From Macrolepiota albuminosa (Eukaryota; Basidiomycota; Agaricomycetes; Agaricales; Agaricaceae), in contig JAMWFC010000038.1 in NCBI GenBank assembly GCA_027475525.1, forward strand, positions 62,001 to 126,000: DNA of 64,000 nt, written 5' to 3'. The position numbers and the translations under genes were made by a program. The notes beneath the pieces were generated by a model that was not told where the DNA came from, searched no databases, and saw nothing but the letters and a program-made list of their open reading frames with translations. Shown one piece after another: positions 13,174 to 23,000 of the stretch. How positions within the stretch are numbered: the stretch's first letter is position 1; each line of letters begins with the position of its first letter.

Positions 13174-13460
13174 GAATGCCAATCTTCTTGACTGCGATGT
13201 CTATGCACATATTTATCTGATCTGTAACATTATACCTACGGCAAAGAAAAAGCGTTTGAGTATCTACAGTGGGTGAAAAACTTCAGTGACGTCTCATTCA
13301 TATGGATTATAAGAAAATATGTACGAGCAGTAACTAAGTATGAATCCCTAAATATCGATAATTGATCCCGAATTTAGCATCTGAAACGTGTCGACCAAAC
13401 AAATGACAACGAAACGCGTCCTCCCCTTCATCTTCGCGAAGAGCAACAGACTTTTTCGTC

Positions 13461-14882
13461 ATGTCCGACGAGGAGATGGACGATGTCATTGATAACGGTA
13501 CTCCAAGAACACTGTCTTTGCATTCTTGGATATCTTATTTTCCTCCAGACTTCGTTTATGACCCCGATCAAGATCCTGAAGAGAAACGCACAGTGAGAAA
13601 GAACTATCGCTCTTTAGCAAAGGTCGTTGAAGGTGATCGTGCTTGAGTTTGACATTACCACTAGTGTAATCTAAGACTGCAGATCACCAATCGAACCCAA
13701 ATGATTTATCGGCTGAGCAGTTAATGAAAAAAGTCCAACAGGCAGATGTATTGTTCGGCAAAGGTATATCCAATGAACACTTGAATGTGTATACGACGGT
13801 ATCCAATCTCGTCTAGTCAAGGGACCTCAGGAAGCAACACTTGACTCGCATTTTCTTCTTATGGCTTCCACCATGGGTGCACAAAAAGCGCGTGCAATGA
13901 AGTCTGGATCGGGGTCGTTTGACGTCATTTTCTTCTTATGGCTTCCACCATGGGTGCACAAAAAGCGCGTGCAATGAAGTCTGGATCGGGGTCGTTTGAC
14001 GTCGACGAGTTCATCGCAAAGCTTGTCACTTTTATGGGTGGCAAGTCCTTGGAAGATCATGCTGATGGAGACTCTGATGAGGAGCTTGTCGGCAATGCTG
14101 CAAGACCTCTTGAATGGGCCAAAATCGGTCGCAAGGCGCTGGCTAAGAGCCGTCGGGTGCCAGTGATGGGTTACATGTACGATGATTTATTGTTTACCTG
14201 AACACATCCCTTTCTCACAGTTCATCAGGCTAGGCCCATTATCATTAGAGCAGAAGATACGTGCGCCAGTCAAACGTGCTAAACTTGAGAAGAATCAAGA
14301 AGATCTGCGCAAACCACAAGAGCTTAAAGAATCAGACATTTCACGCTCAGAAAATGAGACAACAAAGAATGTCGCACAAGTAAGTTATGACATTGAAGGT
14401 TCGCTTGGTGCATCTTTCTGATGGTATTCTAGTTGGAGGCCATTCTAACTGACATTGGAGAACCGATCAATTTCTTCAGATTCGTTATCAATCCGAATGA
14501 TTTCGCTCAATCTGTCGAGAACGTTTTCTATCTGTCATTTTTGATTCGCGATGGCAAAGTCGCGTTCGAGACCGATGCAGCAGGCGAACCAATAGTCTGT
14601 ATGTGCTTGGAGCTTCTTGAAAGTCGCAAGACATTTTTAATCGATTGCATCTAGATATTTGTGAGCAACCGTCAGATGCTGATTATGTAGGAGGGTTGCA
14701 GAAGCGACAAAAGGTGTTTGAATTCGACATGGCGACCTGGAAGGTGAGCGATGGCTCTCCAACGTATTTCTATTGACTCGAGCTCTTTCCAGCGTGCTAT
14801 ACAAGTTTTTGACATTACAGAGTCTAAGATCCCACAGCGGCCGTCAGCCAACTTGAGGCTTGGGAAGACGTGGTATGGTTGA
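13461..14882 (+). CDS. NSE4: SMC5/6 complex kleisin Nse4 (frame broken by a 77-bp tandem duplication)
   Basis: Kleisin subunit bridging the heads of the SMC5-SMC6 DNA repair complex. The start (MSDEEMDDVIDN) is followed by a 52-nt intron and the kleisin N-domain (EEKRTVRKNYRSL ... QQADVLFGKV). After another intron comes GPQEATLDSHFLLMASTMG and FDVDEFIAKLV. The C-terminal winged-helix block is clear: PINFFRFVINPNDFAQSVEN, then FYLSFLIRDGKV. The stop is at 14880-14882. A perfect 77-bp duplication (13849-13925 repeated at 13926-14002) shifts the frame inside the conserved N-terminal region. Deleting one copy gives the expected protein. The break is probably an assembly error, though a new intron cannot be excluded. 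Confidence 0.9.
13849..14002. repeat. Perfect 77-bp tandem duplication (number 1)
   Basis: Bases 13849-13925 are repeated without mismatch at 13926-14002. The shift is 77, which is not a multiple of 3, so it breaks the NSE4 reading frame. Three more duplications with the same 77-bp period occur at 49240, 60671 and 62126. Confidence 0.98.
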
Positions 14883-15146
14883 CCGCACGCCATTCGTAGC
14901 CTTGAAGGGGCTACCATGGACACTCATGGACACTCTAACCCAGAAAACCGTGATATTATATCTCAACTTCAAATAATTATGTATTTATGCCTCCTATCAC
15001 TGTCCGCACAAGCTCTCGTTTTCAAGCTCGCGAGGGTCCAAGGTACGGGGGTTTGATTTCGACGATGTACAATTCCACTGCGCAAGTTGACAGACAAAGA
15101 CCTCCAGACAAAGAAGCATAATGCACTGATACAACATGTGATTATC

Positions 15147-15881
15147 TTATGCCTCTCCTCCTCCATCTCCTGCCCCGTCACCCAGCGCATCATCGTCTTC
15201 GTGAGGAACTAAACCCGCAAGGTCTCCCAGTCTTTCACGCCTCTTCTTCTCCATGACTGCAAAGGAAAGGATAAGGAGATCAAGGTCAAGGGAACAAGGT
15301 TGTATTCGGAGGAAAGTCTTCTTTTCGCCCGCGAAAGAACCTTCGACGCGACTGCCCATCGTATACTGCGCAATCTCCTTGTTATCGTGCACGCTTGTGA
15401 GCTACTTGTCATCAACGATCCTGAAGCTTAGAACTCTATCACCATAACTTACGACGCATCCCACGCCTTTCTTTGTCTTCCATCTATACTCAACGCCAGC
15501 GTTATCAAGAAAGTACTTGGAACTGCAATCGAGTCGAATGTCAGCCAACTTGACAGAAAGCAAGGATATGCCTGGCACACACTTGCTAAATAGACTTCGT
15601 TTGTACAAGAAAGTCCTCGCTGTCATCCCGATGCCCATCTTTCCTATATAACCTCCCAAGCCACGTAAAAGCGGGCAGCGAACAAAGGTAGGAGTGAAGC
15701 AATCCCCCCATTCGATCTCGCCGACTACAGCACCATCTTTGGACTGTGTAATCTTGGACAGAAACACCTGCGTCTCCCTCGATGTGCTGGTTTTTGACGT
15801 AGAGATTTCATAATGAGTCATGCCATTAGGGGAAACCAAGGCAGTCTTCTGGGGATTGTTGTGACAGAGAATCAAGTCCAT
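15147..15881 (-). CDS. DUF6593-family protein
   Basis: Small basidiomycete-specific family of unknown function. The N-terminal block MDLILCHNNPQKTALVSPNG, then THYEIST, is the usual start of the family, followed by a beta-rich domain (VVGEIEW, YRWKTKKGVGCV). An in-frame TAG at 15402-15404 lies inside a 51-nt intron (15402-15452; GTAAGT donor, ...AAGTAG acceptor on the minus strand). Splicing joins GVGCV to LTSVHDNKEIAQYTMG in frame. The C-terminal domain then runs through LDLDLLILSFAVMEKKRRER, and the protein ends in an acidic, Gly-rich tail. An upstream ATG at 15902 is also possible, but MDLIL fits the family start better. Confidence 0.75.
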
Positions 15882-16034
15882 CGACACGCAAAGATGCAGC
15901 AAAAGAATACGACCGCTCCAGGCGATTCAACAGTGATATAATACAGTATATGAAAAGGTGTGGTCGGGGTGGGTGGATGACATAAAGCAAAGCTTGAGGA
16001 AAGTCGTGAGGGTCTCAAAAAACCGACGGAATGT

Positions 16035-17286
16035 CTATTTATAACTGCAAAAGCATTTAACATCCTGCCAGCCAAGTAAAGTTTCCAATTCACGAAACTC
16101 AGTATCATATTCAAATTCTGCAACAAGGTCAAGCTTCAGCTTTCTGCCATAAGCCCTGGTTAGTACTATGACACAGAAACCATCCTGGGTTCGTTTTTTC
16201 CCGGTCTAGATACTTTAACGTATACTTTGTCTGAGTCAATCGAGGAACAATTGCAAGGAATGGTGACAATTCGCAAGGATCATAAATCTGCCGTCATGTT
16301 AGCATGCGGCTTGAACGCTGTCAAACTTGAACTACATACTCAGTGACCATTACATAAGGCCGTGGGGCTCAGTTTTCTTACCTTATATAAGGATTTTTTC
16401 AGCTTTTTGGAGTACTCTTCCTTAATGAATACGCTTTTGTACAGTCCGCAATGCATGTAGGTTCCAAATAGAAGGTCACTCGTATGCTTTCCCTCACCTC
16501 GGTTCGCGCAAAGGCTTCACCACTCGGTGTTAGATGATTCGGTCATCCACGATTCAGACGTCCGGTGTGGAAGTTATCAGATCTTCTCTGTCAACTCACC
16601 CCACATCACTAGTTTTCATCTCGATGGCAGGTTCGAGAGCATCTGTGATAGTCAATTTTAATCATCAATTTTGAAGGACCAGTAACTCCTTTCGCGGTGG
16701 GAACCTCCAGCAAAACTCTGAAGTCATGCGAACCCTCTATCGCTAGAGCCTACTCAATTCGTATCAGGACGGCTGCCGCCGGCGAATTGGGTATGGTGAC
16801 TTTCTGCCTTTTCCAGTGAATTCATCAAAACCTACATGAAGGTTTGAGCAAGTGTGAGCAGGAGTTACGGCACAAAGAACGTCTCTCCACAGACTTAGAA
16901 TCGCGATGTTAAGATATCCATTTCTCTTCAGTTGCTTGGGGGGGACTGCCACACGTATAATTTTGCACGCTCACTGATAGGAACTATACGTTACGTCTCT
17001 ATGGAGGCTTTTAAAGACCAAAATGTTGTCTACGGGCCTATGTCTAGACCCAAGTTTCCATTGCGCCCAGCCGACAATAATTTCTGGAAATTCGCGAGAT
17101 AGGTAGGTAGAATTACCGGCTAGGTCCACATATGCTACGGGCATCTTCCCATCGAATACTGTGAGAGAACTCTATCTAATTGATACGTTTGCTGTTAAAC
17201 TCTGTCTTCAGGAAGTCTAGTACAGTAGAATCGTCGCACACACTACCCGGGGTGAGATGCGATACGCTGTCTTCGATATCCGCCAT
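16035..17286 (-). CDS. Unrecognised multi-exon gene (possibly degraded)
   Basis: Pieces of coding-like sequence on the minus strand are separated by short intron-like gaps. They begin with MADIEDSVSHLTPGSVCDD (ATG at 17286). Next come FDGKMPVAYVDLAGN and PEIIVGWAQWKLGS (about 17170-17040). A later piece reads EGSHDFRVLLEVPTAKGV (about 16720-16660), then DALEPAIEMKTSDVG with a GTGAGT donor. The final pieces are IYDPCELSPFLAIVPRL (about 16290) and a terminal exon ending EFRELETLLGWQDVKCF with a TAG at 16035-16037. I do not recognise the family and did not prove one continuous spliced frame. Some internal stops are not clearly intronic, so this may be a pseudogene. Confidence 0.45.
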
Positions 17287-17485
17287 ATGTTAAAGATGTG
17301 GCAAGCTTACACACGGTAATGATGCAAGTCATGTCAGCTTCGTTGGCTTCTGTCGGAGGATCCGACTGAACATCTCAGGACCCGGGTTTCAGAATCAACA
17401 AATCACTTCTCAAGGTAATATCATGTGAACGCGACCGATTTGTAGATTTATAGTGAAAGAAACTCAAGCTTGTGTGGAACCTAAA

Positions 17486-18627
17486 ATGTGTTCTCTCGTG
17501 GTTCTTTTCATAGCACTTGCGGTGTCGCTTGCCTTGTTTTTACGATGGTGGTTGTCTTGGTCAGAAAACCTTCCTCCCGGTCCACCGCGCGGCTTTTTAG
17601 GTGACAATACGAAAGACTTGCCAGCTACTCACACCTGGAAAATCTTCAAGTCCTGGAATGAACAATTCGGTCAGCATGCGAAGAATCTTGCACTCGTTCC
17701 TCATTTTATTGAAGATTATGCCATAGGTCCCGTTATTTCTTTCTTCCTCGGGAGAACACCTGTTATCGGTCTGTCCTAGTAACATCTACGTTGTCATTGC
17801 TAACATAATCTACCAGTCCTTGGAACAGCCGAAGTTGCGTCAGACCTTCTCGAAAAACATGGCGACATCTTTTCCGGCCGCCCTAGGAGTATCTTGGCAT
17901 GAGTGCAAACTATCTATTGGTGCTTATGTACCCATTTACGCGTTGATTTTGAATACTAGAAATGGGATACCGTCTGGGGGAATGTGAGGTATTGTGACGA
18001 AGATGGAGATCTGTGCGTCACATTCCTTCATATTTGAGGTTGTAGATATGAAGGTCTCTTCGTCAGCTTCACTCATCCGCGCTAAGCACCTCTGCTGTCG
18101 TACAGTATCAAACGCTTCAAACAATTGATAACTGGTATCTCTGTCGCTTAACCTACCTCCATGTGCGTTGTGCAGTGCTATTTTAGCAGACCCAGAACTG
18201 TTCCCCGAACCTGACACCTTCAAGCCAGAGCGGTTCTTGGACAATCCGGATGATGAAACTTACAAAATAGCTTTCGGGTATGGTCGGAGGATATGTCCTG
18301 GAATGCATATAGCGCTGCAGGGAATATACGTTGCAATTTTGAGGTAGGAAATACGCTCCTGAGTATTCGAGTGCCATCGATGTAGTAGTGAAAATTCCTT
18401 TTGTTCTCAGGTTACTTTGGGCATTTGACATCTTACCTATTTCTGAGAAGGGAGAGGCCTATATACCCCCAGCGGACGACTTCACAAGAGGTTTGGTTTC
18501 ACGGCCCGCAAATCCAAAGTACCGACTTGTCCTGTGTCATAACGGTATGCTGGACCTCATCATGCTAGAAGCTGAGAAAGCCGATATGGAGGCTGGCGTG
18601 GCAGTAGAACTGGAAGAAGTTCAGTAA
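17486..18627 (+). pseudogene. Cytochrome P450, internally deleted and degraded
   Basis: The N-terminus is a normal P450 membrane anchor (MCSLVVLFIALAVSLALF) and Pro hinge (LPPGPPRGF). GPVISFFLGRTPVIG and GTAEVASDLLEKHGDIFSGR follow after short gaps, with about 20 extra residues before GPVIS. The stretch 17900-18170 contains P450-like fragments with stop codons. The sequence then jumps to the C-terminal part: DPELFPEPDTFKPERFLD and the heme-ligand motif FGYGRRICPG (Cys present), ending at 18627. Roughly 250 residues are missing, including the I-helix oxygen-binding motif and the K-helix ExxR. The gene cannot encode a functional monooxygenase. Confidence 0.85.
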
Positions 18628-18689
18628 CTTGCCAGGCAGCGTTGGAGGCCAAGTTCGTGCCAGTTTTTGAGGGAAAAATTGGAACTTTA

Positions 18690-18758
18690 TGTTGCAGTCG
18701 TATGTACCTAAAGTCACAGACTGAGAACACTGAAAAGACTTAGATGACTCTAACGTAT
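18690..18758. repeat. 69-bp direct repeat, copy A (3' LTR remnant)
   Basis: Identical to 19523-19591. It starts TGTTGCAG on the + strand (CTGCAACA at the element's 3' end). It overlaps the last codons of the minus-strand gag gene, whose stop codon lies inside it. Confidence 0.9.
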
Positions 18759-19426
18759 GTAACTTCCTCTTCTGCTGCGCGCCGCTGAGTTTCTTCTGTA
18801 CGGAATGCTTCGAGCACAGCCTCTTTCGTGAGACTATTGAGCATGAGTACGGACGATATGAAAGATCCATATTCTTCTCGTGGGAGCGCGCGTATCATAG
18901 CCATGATTGACAGCTCGTCATCGAGCACCTCAAGAGTATATGTCTGAGTGGTGACACCGTGAGGGCCGACAATTGGTGGGGGTCGAGGCGCACGGATACG
19001 CTGCATGGCACCTTCGACGCGTGTGCAGAGGTCCGTCAATGACTCATCATCCTTCTTTCTAATACTTAAAAGGTCGCTTAGGGAGTTGAGACGAGCGTTC
19101 GGGGTTGATTTCGAGTGGATACTTCTAAGCTTATCCCACATTTCCTTCGGCCTGTTGCGAATTGCGTCAACGTGAATCTTATTGCCTTCGTCGAGCCACT
19201 GATATATTTCTCCGGCCGCTCTGTCACTTCTGAGCTGGTAGGAACTCCACGCGGCAAAAGACGTGGGGTTGCTGGGCTCGAGGAGCGGAGGTAATTCTTC
19301 TCCGGTGACTATGCGGGCTCCGCCGACTGACATAAGTCGTCCATACATAGACTTTTCCCATTCGATGTATTTAATGGTACCGAGTTTCGACATCGGTGAT
19401 CGGTAGCCGTTGGTGACGTCGTCCAT
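18740..19426 (-). CDS. Copia-type retrotransposon Gag (UBN2-like), solo
   Basis: An intact 228-codon frame with the alpha-helical Gag signature of Ty1/Copia elements: NPTSFAAWSSYQLRSDRAAGE, EMWDKLRSIHSKSTPNARL, SIRKKDDESLTDLCTRVEGAM and LDDELSIMAMIRALPREEY. Neither zinc knuckle nor protease, integrase or RT follows. The frame stops inside the 69-bp repeat. The second repeat copy (19523-19591) sits upstream, and a sequence like a tRNA-Met primer site (GGTTACGGGCCC on the minus strand) directly follows that copy. The arrangement is therefore 5' LTR, gag, then only the last part of a 3' LTR. Confidence 0.8.
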   Translation of the reverse strand: MDDVTNGYRSPMSKLGTIKYIEWEKSMYGRLMSVGGARIVTGEELPPLLEPSNPTSFAAWSSYQLRSDRAAGEIYQWLDEGNKIHVDAIRNRPKEMWDKLRSIHSKSTPNARLNSLSDLLSIRKKDDESLTDLCTRVEGAMQRIRAPRPPPIVGPHGVTTQTYTLEVLDDELSIMAMIRALPREEYGSFISSVLMLNSLTKEAVLEAFRTEETQRRAAEEEVTYVRVI

Positions 19427-19522
19427 TTTTCACGGAGATGAAAACTTATGTGAGTGTTGTGGAAAAGGTATAAGGAATTGTCAATCTTCAGTGTCAGAAT
19501 CTGTGGGCAGGGGCCCGTAACC

Positions 19523-19730
19523 TGTTGCAGTCGTATGTACCTAAAGTCACAGACTGAGAACACTGAAAAGACTTAGATGACTCTAACGTATTGACTGGAT
19601 GTTCACGTATAAGAACAAATGTATTGGAATGATTAGAATGACTATACTACGTACCTGGATGTTCACGTATAAGAATAAAGAAACGTACTTAAGAACATCC
19701 AGGATGAAATAGTTGGGGTAAGTCACGTGA
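19523..19730 (-). mobile_element. Copia-like 5' LTR remnant
   Basis: Contains copy B of the 69-bp repeat (19523-19591), ending CTGCAACA on the minus strand, next to a primer-binding-like sequence. Above it, a short direct repeat CTGGATGTTCACGTATAAGAA occurs at about 19597 and 19654. The outer LTR boundary and a target-site duplication could not be fixed, partly because the LINE inserted close by. Confidence 0.5.
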
Positions 19731-19761
19731 TTATTGTCATGTGGGCGCTGCCGCATATACT

Positions 19762-19770
19762 CTCAACGGG

Positions 19771-19777
<7 letters not shown>
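19762..19777. repeat. LINE target-site duplication, left copy
   Basis: CTCAACGGGTTTCTCT, identical to 28071-28086. It directly abuts the poly(T) tract, as expected at the 3' end of a target-primed LINE insertion on the minus strand. Confidence 0.93.
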
Positions 19778-19831
<54 letters not shown>

Positions 19832-19896
19832 GAGTGGCGTTAATAGTGTGACGAGCGACGCCCTAGGCGTCCTCCTCGCACCCGCTATGCTGCACA

Positions 19897-19950
19897 CCTG
19901 GGATTGAAACCAGGTTCCGAGGAATCGGGCTGCTGTCATGTGAGTTATAT
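19897..19950 (-). other. tRNA-like segment in LINE 3' UTR
   Basis: On the element's strand, TATAACTCACATGA resembles an A box, and 33-38 nt downstream CCTGGTTTCAATCCCAGG forms a T-arm-like hairpin (5-bp stem) with a B-box-like core GGTTTCAATCC. A CCGA/TCGG hairpin lies between them where an anticodon arm would be. It does not fold as a complete tRNA and sits about 66 nt from the poly(A) tail. It may be a tRNA-derived tail recognised by the reverse transcriptase, as in SINE/LINE partnerships; this is inference. Confidence 0.4.
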
Positions 19951-20010
19951 CTCCGCGAGGAAATGCTTTTACGCACTACGGTGTGGGGCTACGGGCCCTT
20001 GAGAGGAAAG

Positions 20011-23000
20011 TTAGCCTATTCCTTCCAGTTGTTCAGGCCTATTACCCACTAAAACCCCGCTCTGGTCCCTTTCATTCAGGTCCCCATTCATATCAATCTC
20101 AATAATCTCTGTGTCTTCCCACGTTTCCACCACTGTTCTAAGAGGTATCGCCTTTTTGCCATACTTCTTGTCAGTCATCTTTAGGTCAAGGTCTGCCCTT
20201 TTTAATATTGCCGCGTTCCACCTATTCACAACTTCGGTGGCGGAGTGGGGGACGTCATGGTGTTGTATAACTCTTTCACACCTTAAAGACCAGATGACAT
20301 GGGCTGCTTCTACTACAAGGATTCTGTGCAATCGTGAGAGGCCAGGTGACTTACATCCTTCTTCACGTTTAATCATTATGGGGCTCCCAAGGATTGAGAA
20401 AACGTCCTGCTTTGGAAGGTTCTCTCCAGTTCTCCTGTGCCATATATCGCTTGCCAATCCCCAGATTATTGCTTGACCATTACTTGTGCACTCAGAAAGT
20501 ATGTGGTTTAATGAGTCTTCGTTGTTATCATATTCACACAAACTCCTGGCTAAGAGTTCGGGTTTCATATTTGGGCGGTTCCAATATGAGCCAACCTTGT
20601 AGGCATCATGTGCGCACTTCCATAGAAACACCTTTATATGTCTTGGGAAATCTTTGATTCTAAAACTGAGCCATATCTGTCTCTCAGTTGGGATTTTCTT
20701 GTTTACTTTCGCAACGATCAATTTTATGTTACTTAGCATCACACATGTCCTTGGTCTTTGGGGGGTGGGTTTTAGTCTGCTAATTGATTTGTAAGCAATC
20801 ACTTGCGTTATTGTCGACATCTTAGCTCCCGTCAGATGTAGTTCTGTAGGTAACGGAGGGAGGGTTATTGGCCTGTCCATACTGAGAGCTTCTCTTGCTT
20901 TATTCCTGGCGTTTTGTTCGTACGTCGATGCTTGGGAGTCGGCTAGGTCATGGAGATACACGGGCGCGGTGTGCATTCTGAGGCGGCCAATTGTCGTTCT
21001 CAGGAGACCTGCGTTACTTGAGCTTATGAAGTTGGCATCCTCTTTAACTCTCAGTTTAGATATCAAGGCTTCGATAGTGTTTTTGGATCTAGTGTTTAGG
21101 GTCAACGGGGTATTTAATCCTACTTTCAGGGATGCGAGCAGAATAGCCAGTAAGTTGTTTCCGCCTCCTGTATCCTGTTCCAAGCTTAGCCATTTTCCAT
21201 TCGTGTCAAGATCATTTCTGTCAATGAAGGTTACACCCGCGCCCATGAGACTGCCGTGTACCGCTCCAAGGTATGGCTTGCTTACTCCTTTTATAAAACC
21301 TGTTACCGGTTCTAACGCATTGTCAGTCAGATTATAGCGGTACGTTTTATTGTATACCGGGCCTGAGGTGAAGATTCGGAAAATCTCGGCCACTTGCCCA
21401 ACCGTTGTTAGGCATGGGTCAAAGGCAGTCCTAGAGAGTTCCTCTTCGTTTTGATCTGGATCTCCAGCTAGGGTCTGGGCGTCTTCTGGTTGCGGGGCTC
21501 TTGGGTCCCATTTCTCTGGTAAGGTGTCAATCATTTCTTTTGCTCTACTTGAGCAAGAGTGGGGTTGGAGGCAATTTGACTCATTCTCCATTTTCATGCA
21601 GCCCGGGCATGTACATTCATCCGATTCTATATGTTGTGCGTCCATCAATACCTCGGCGACCTTCTCAGCATCGCCCACTCTTATCATGCCATGGTTCGCT
21701 TTAAGGCATTCCGCAGTCTTCCCGTGATTAAGTCTTCTTAGTTTGGAATTTGCGGCATGGTGATACCAGATCGGCATTTCTCTCAGGATGTCTCTACTAA
21801 AGGCAAGTCCTTCCGGTCTAACATTGAATTCTTTCGCCGTTTTGAAAAGTTTTGTTATGTCTGGGCAGATTTCGCCTCGCGTGGAGGACTTAGATTTCCA
21901 CGTTTGTAGGAAAGGGTTTATTTTCACTCTGTCATCAACGTTTTCATTTGTTTTCAGGACATTTATCGCCATGAGGGCGTCAGCAACGTATGCCCACAAT
22001 GGTCTGTCCGGGCCTATCTTAAGGTATGACTTCAACCACATCACGTCGATTGCTTTATTTCTCGTCTTTATATCTACCAGTGCGCGACCACCTTCACATA
22101 GGGGTTTGAACATAGTTTGTTCATTCACCATTGAGCTTCGTCCTGCCCACATAAACTTGGTGGCTCTGCTTATAATGAGTTTCTCTATTCTAGGTGGCAT
22201 TCCTTGGACTTGGGTAAGATATTGAGTCATACCGGCTATTGTCATTTGGGCGATCAGTCTCCGCCCCTCCAGTGTAGGGTTACTTTTTTCCCAGTTAGCT
22301 AAACTCTTATCAATTTTCTCTAGTACATTGGCCCAGGGGGCACTAAGGTCTGTTAGGTTGCCGTACCATGCTCCTAGTATTCTTGTTGAGGTTTCTTCTT
22401 CTACAATATGTATAGTATCCGGGATTCTAGGTCCATCAGGTTTAGTTCTTCTTTCCTTAAGGACTTCCTTACGGTATTCTTCTGTTCCGATGGGGATTAC
22501 TACCGTTTTTGCTGTGTTGAATTTCGCTCTCGAAGCTATGCACCAGTCATCGAGGATGACATTTAGGGAGTCAAGATTGTCCTCCATTGATAAGAATGTA
22601 GTGGTATCGTCTGCGAAGAGGCTAGCTACTAGTCTCTCTGTGATTCCAGGGATTGAGTATCCCTTGATGTTCGATGCTCTTAGTGAAGCTGCTAAGGGTT
22701 CAATCGCGAGGTCAAACAGTAGGCATGAGAGGGGGTCTCCCTGTCTTACCCCTCTAGTGACATTCCAGGGAGTACTGAGGACACCGTTTATCATGATCCT
22801 CGACTTCGCGTTCTTATAGAGTGATTTTATCGTCATTATGAAAGGGTCAGGAATACCAAATTTCTTTAGTGTTTTCCATAAGTACTCATGGTCAATCTTG
22901 TCATACGCTTTTTCTTGATCTAAGGCAACTATAAGTCCATTCATTTCCTTAGCCTCCGCATAATGAATCATCATGCGTATTAGCTTTGTTTGTTCGGCAA

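Noticed and set aside
15402..15404. In-frame TAG in the DUF6593 gene, suggesting a nonsense mutation or readthrough
   Set aside because: It falls in a 51-nt intron with a GTAAGT donor whose removal keeps the frame and gives a typical family sequence.
18740..19591. 69-bp direct repeat as a transposon target-site duplication
   Set aside because: Far too long for a TSD; position next to gag and a primer-site-like sequence fits an LTR remnant.
19897..19950. True tRNA gene
   Set aside because: No acceptor stem and a poor D-arm; it lies within the LINE 3' UTR on the element's strand.
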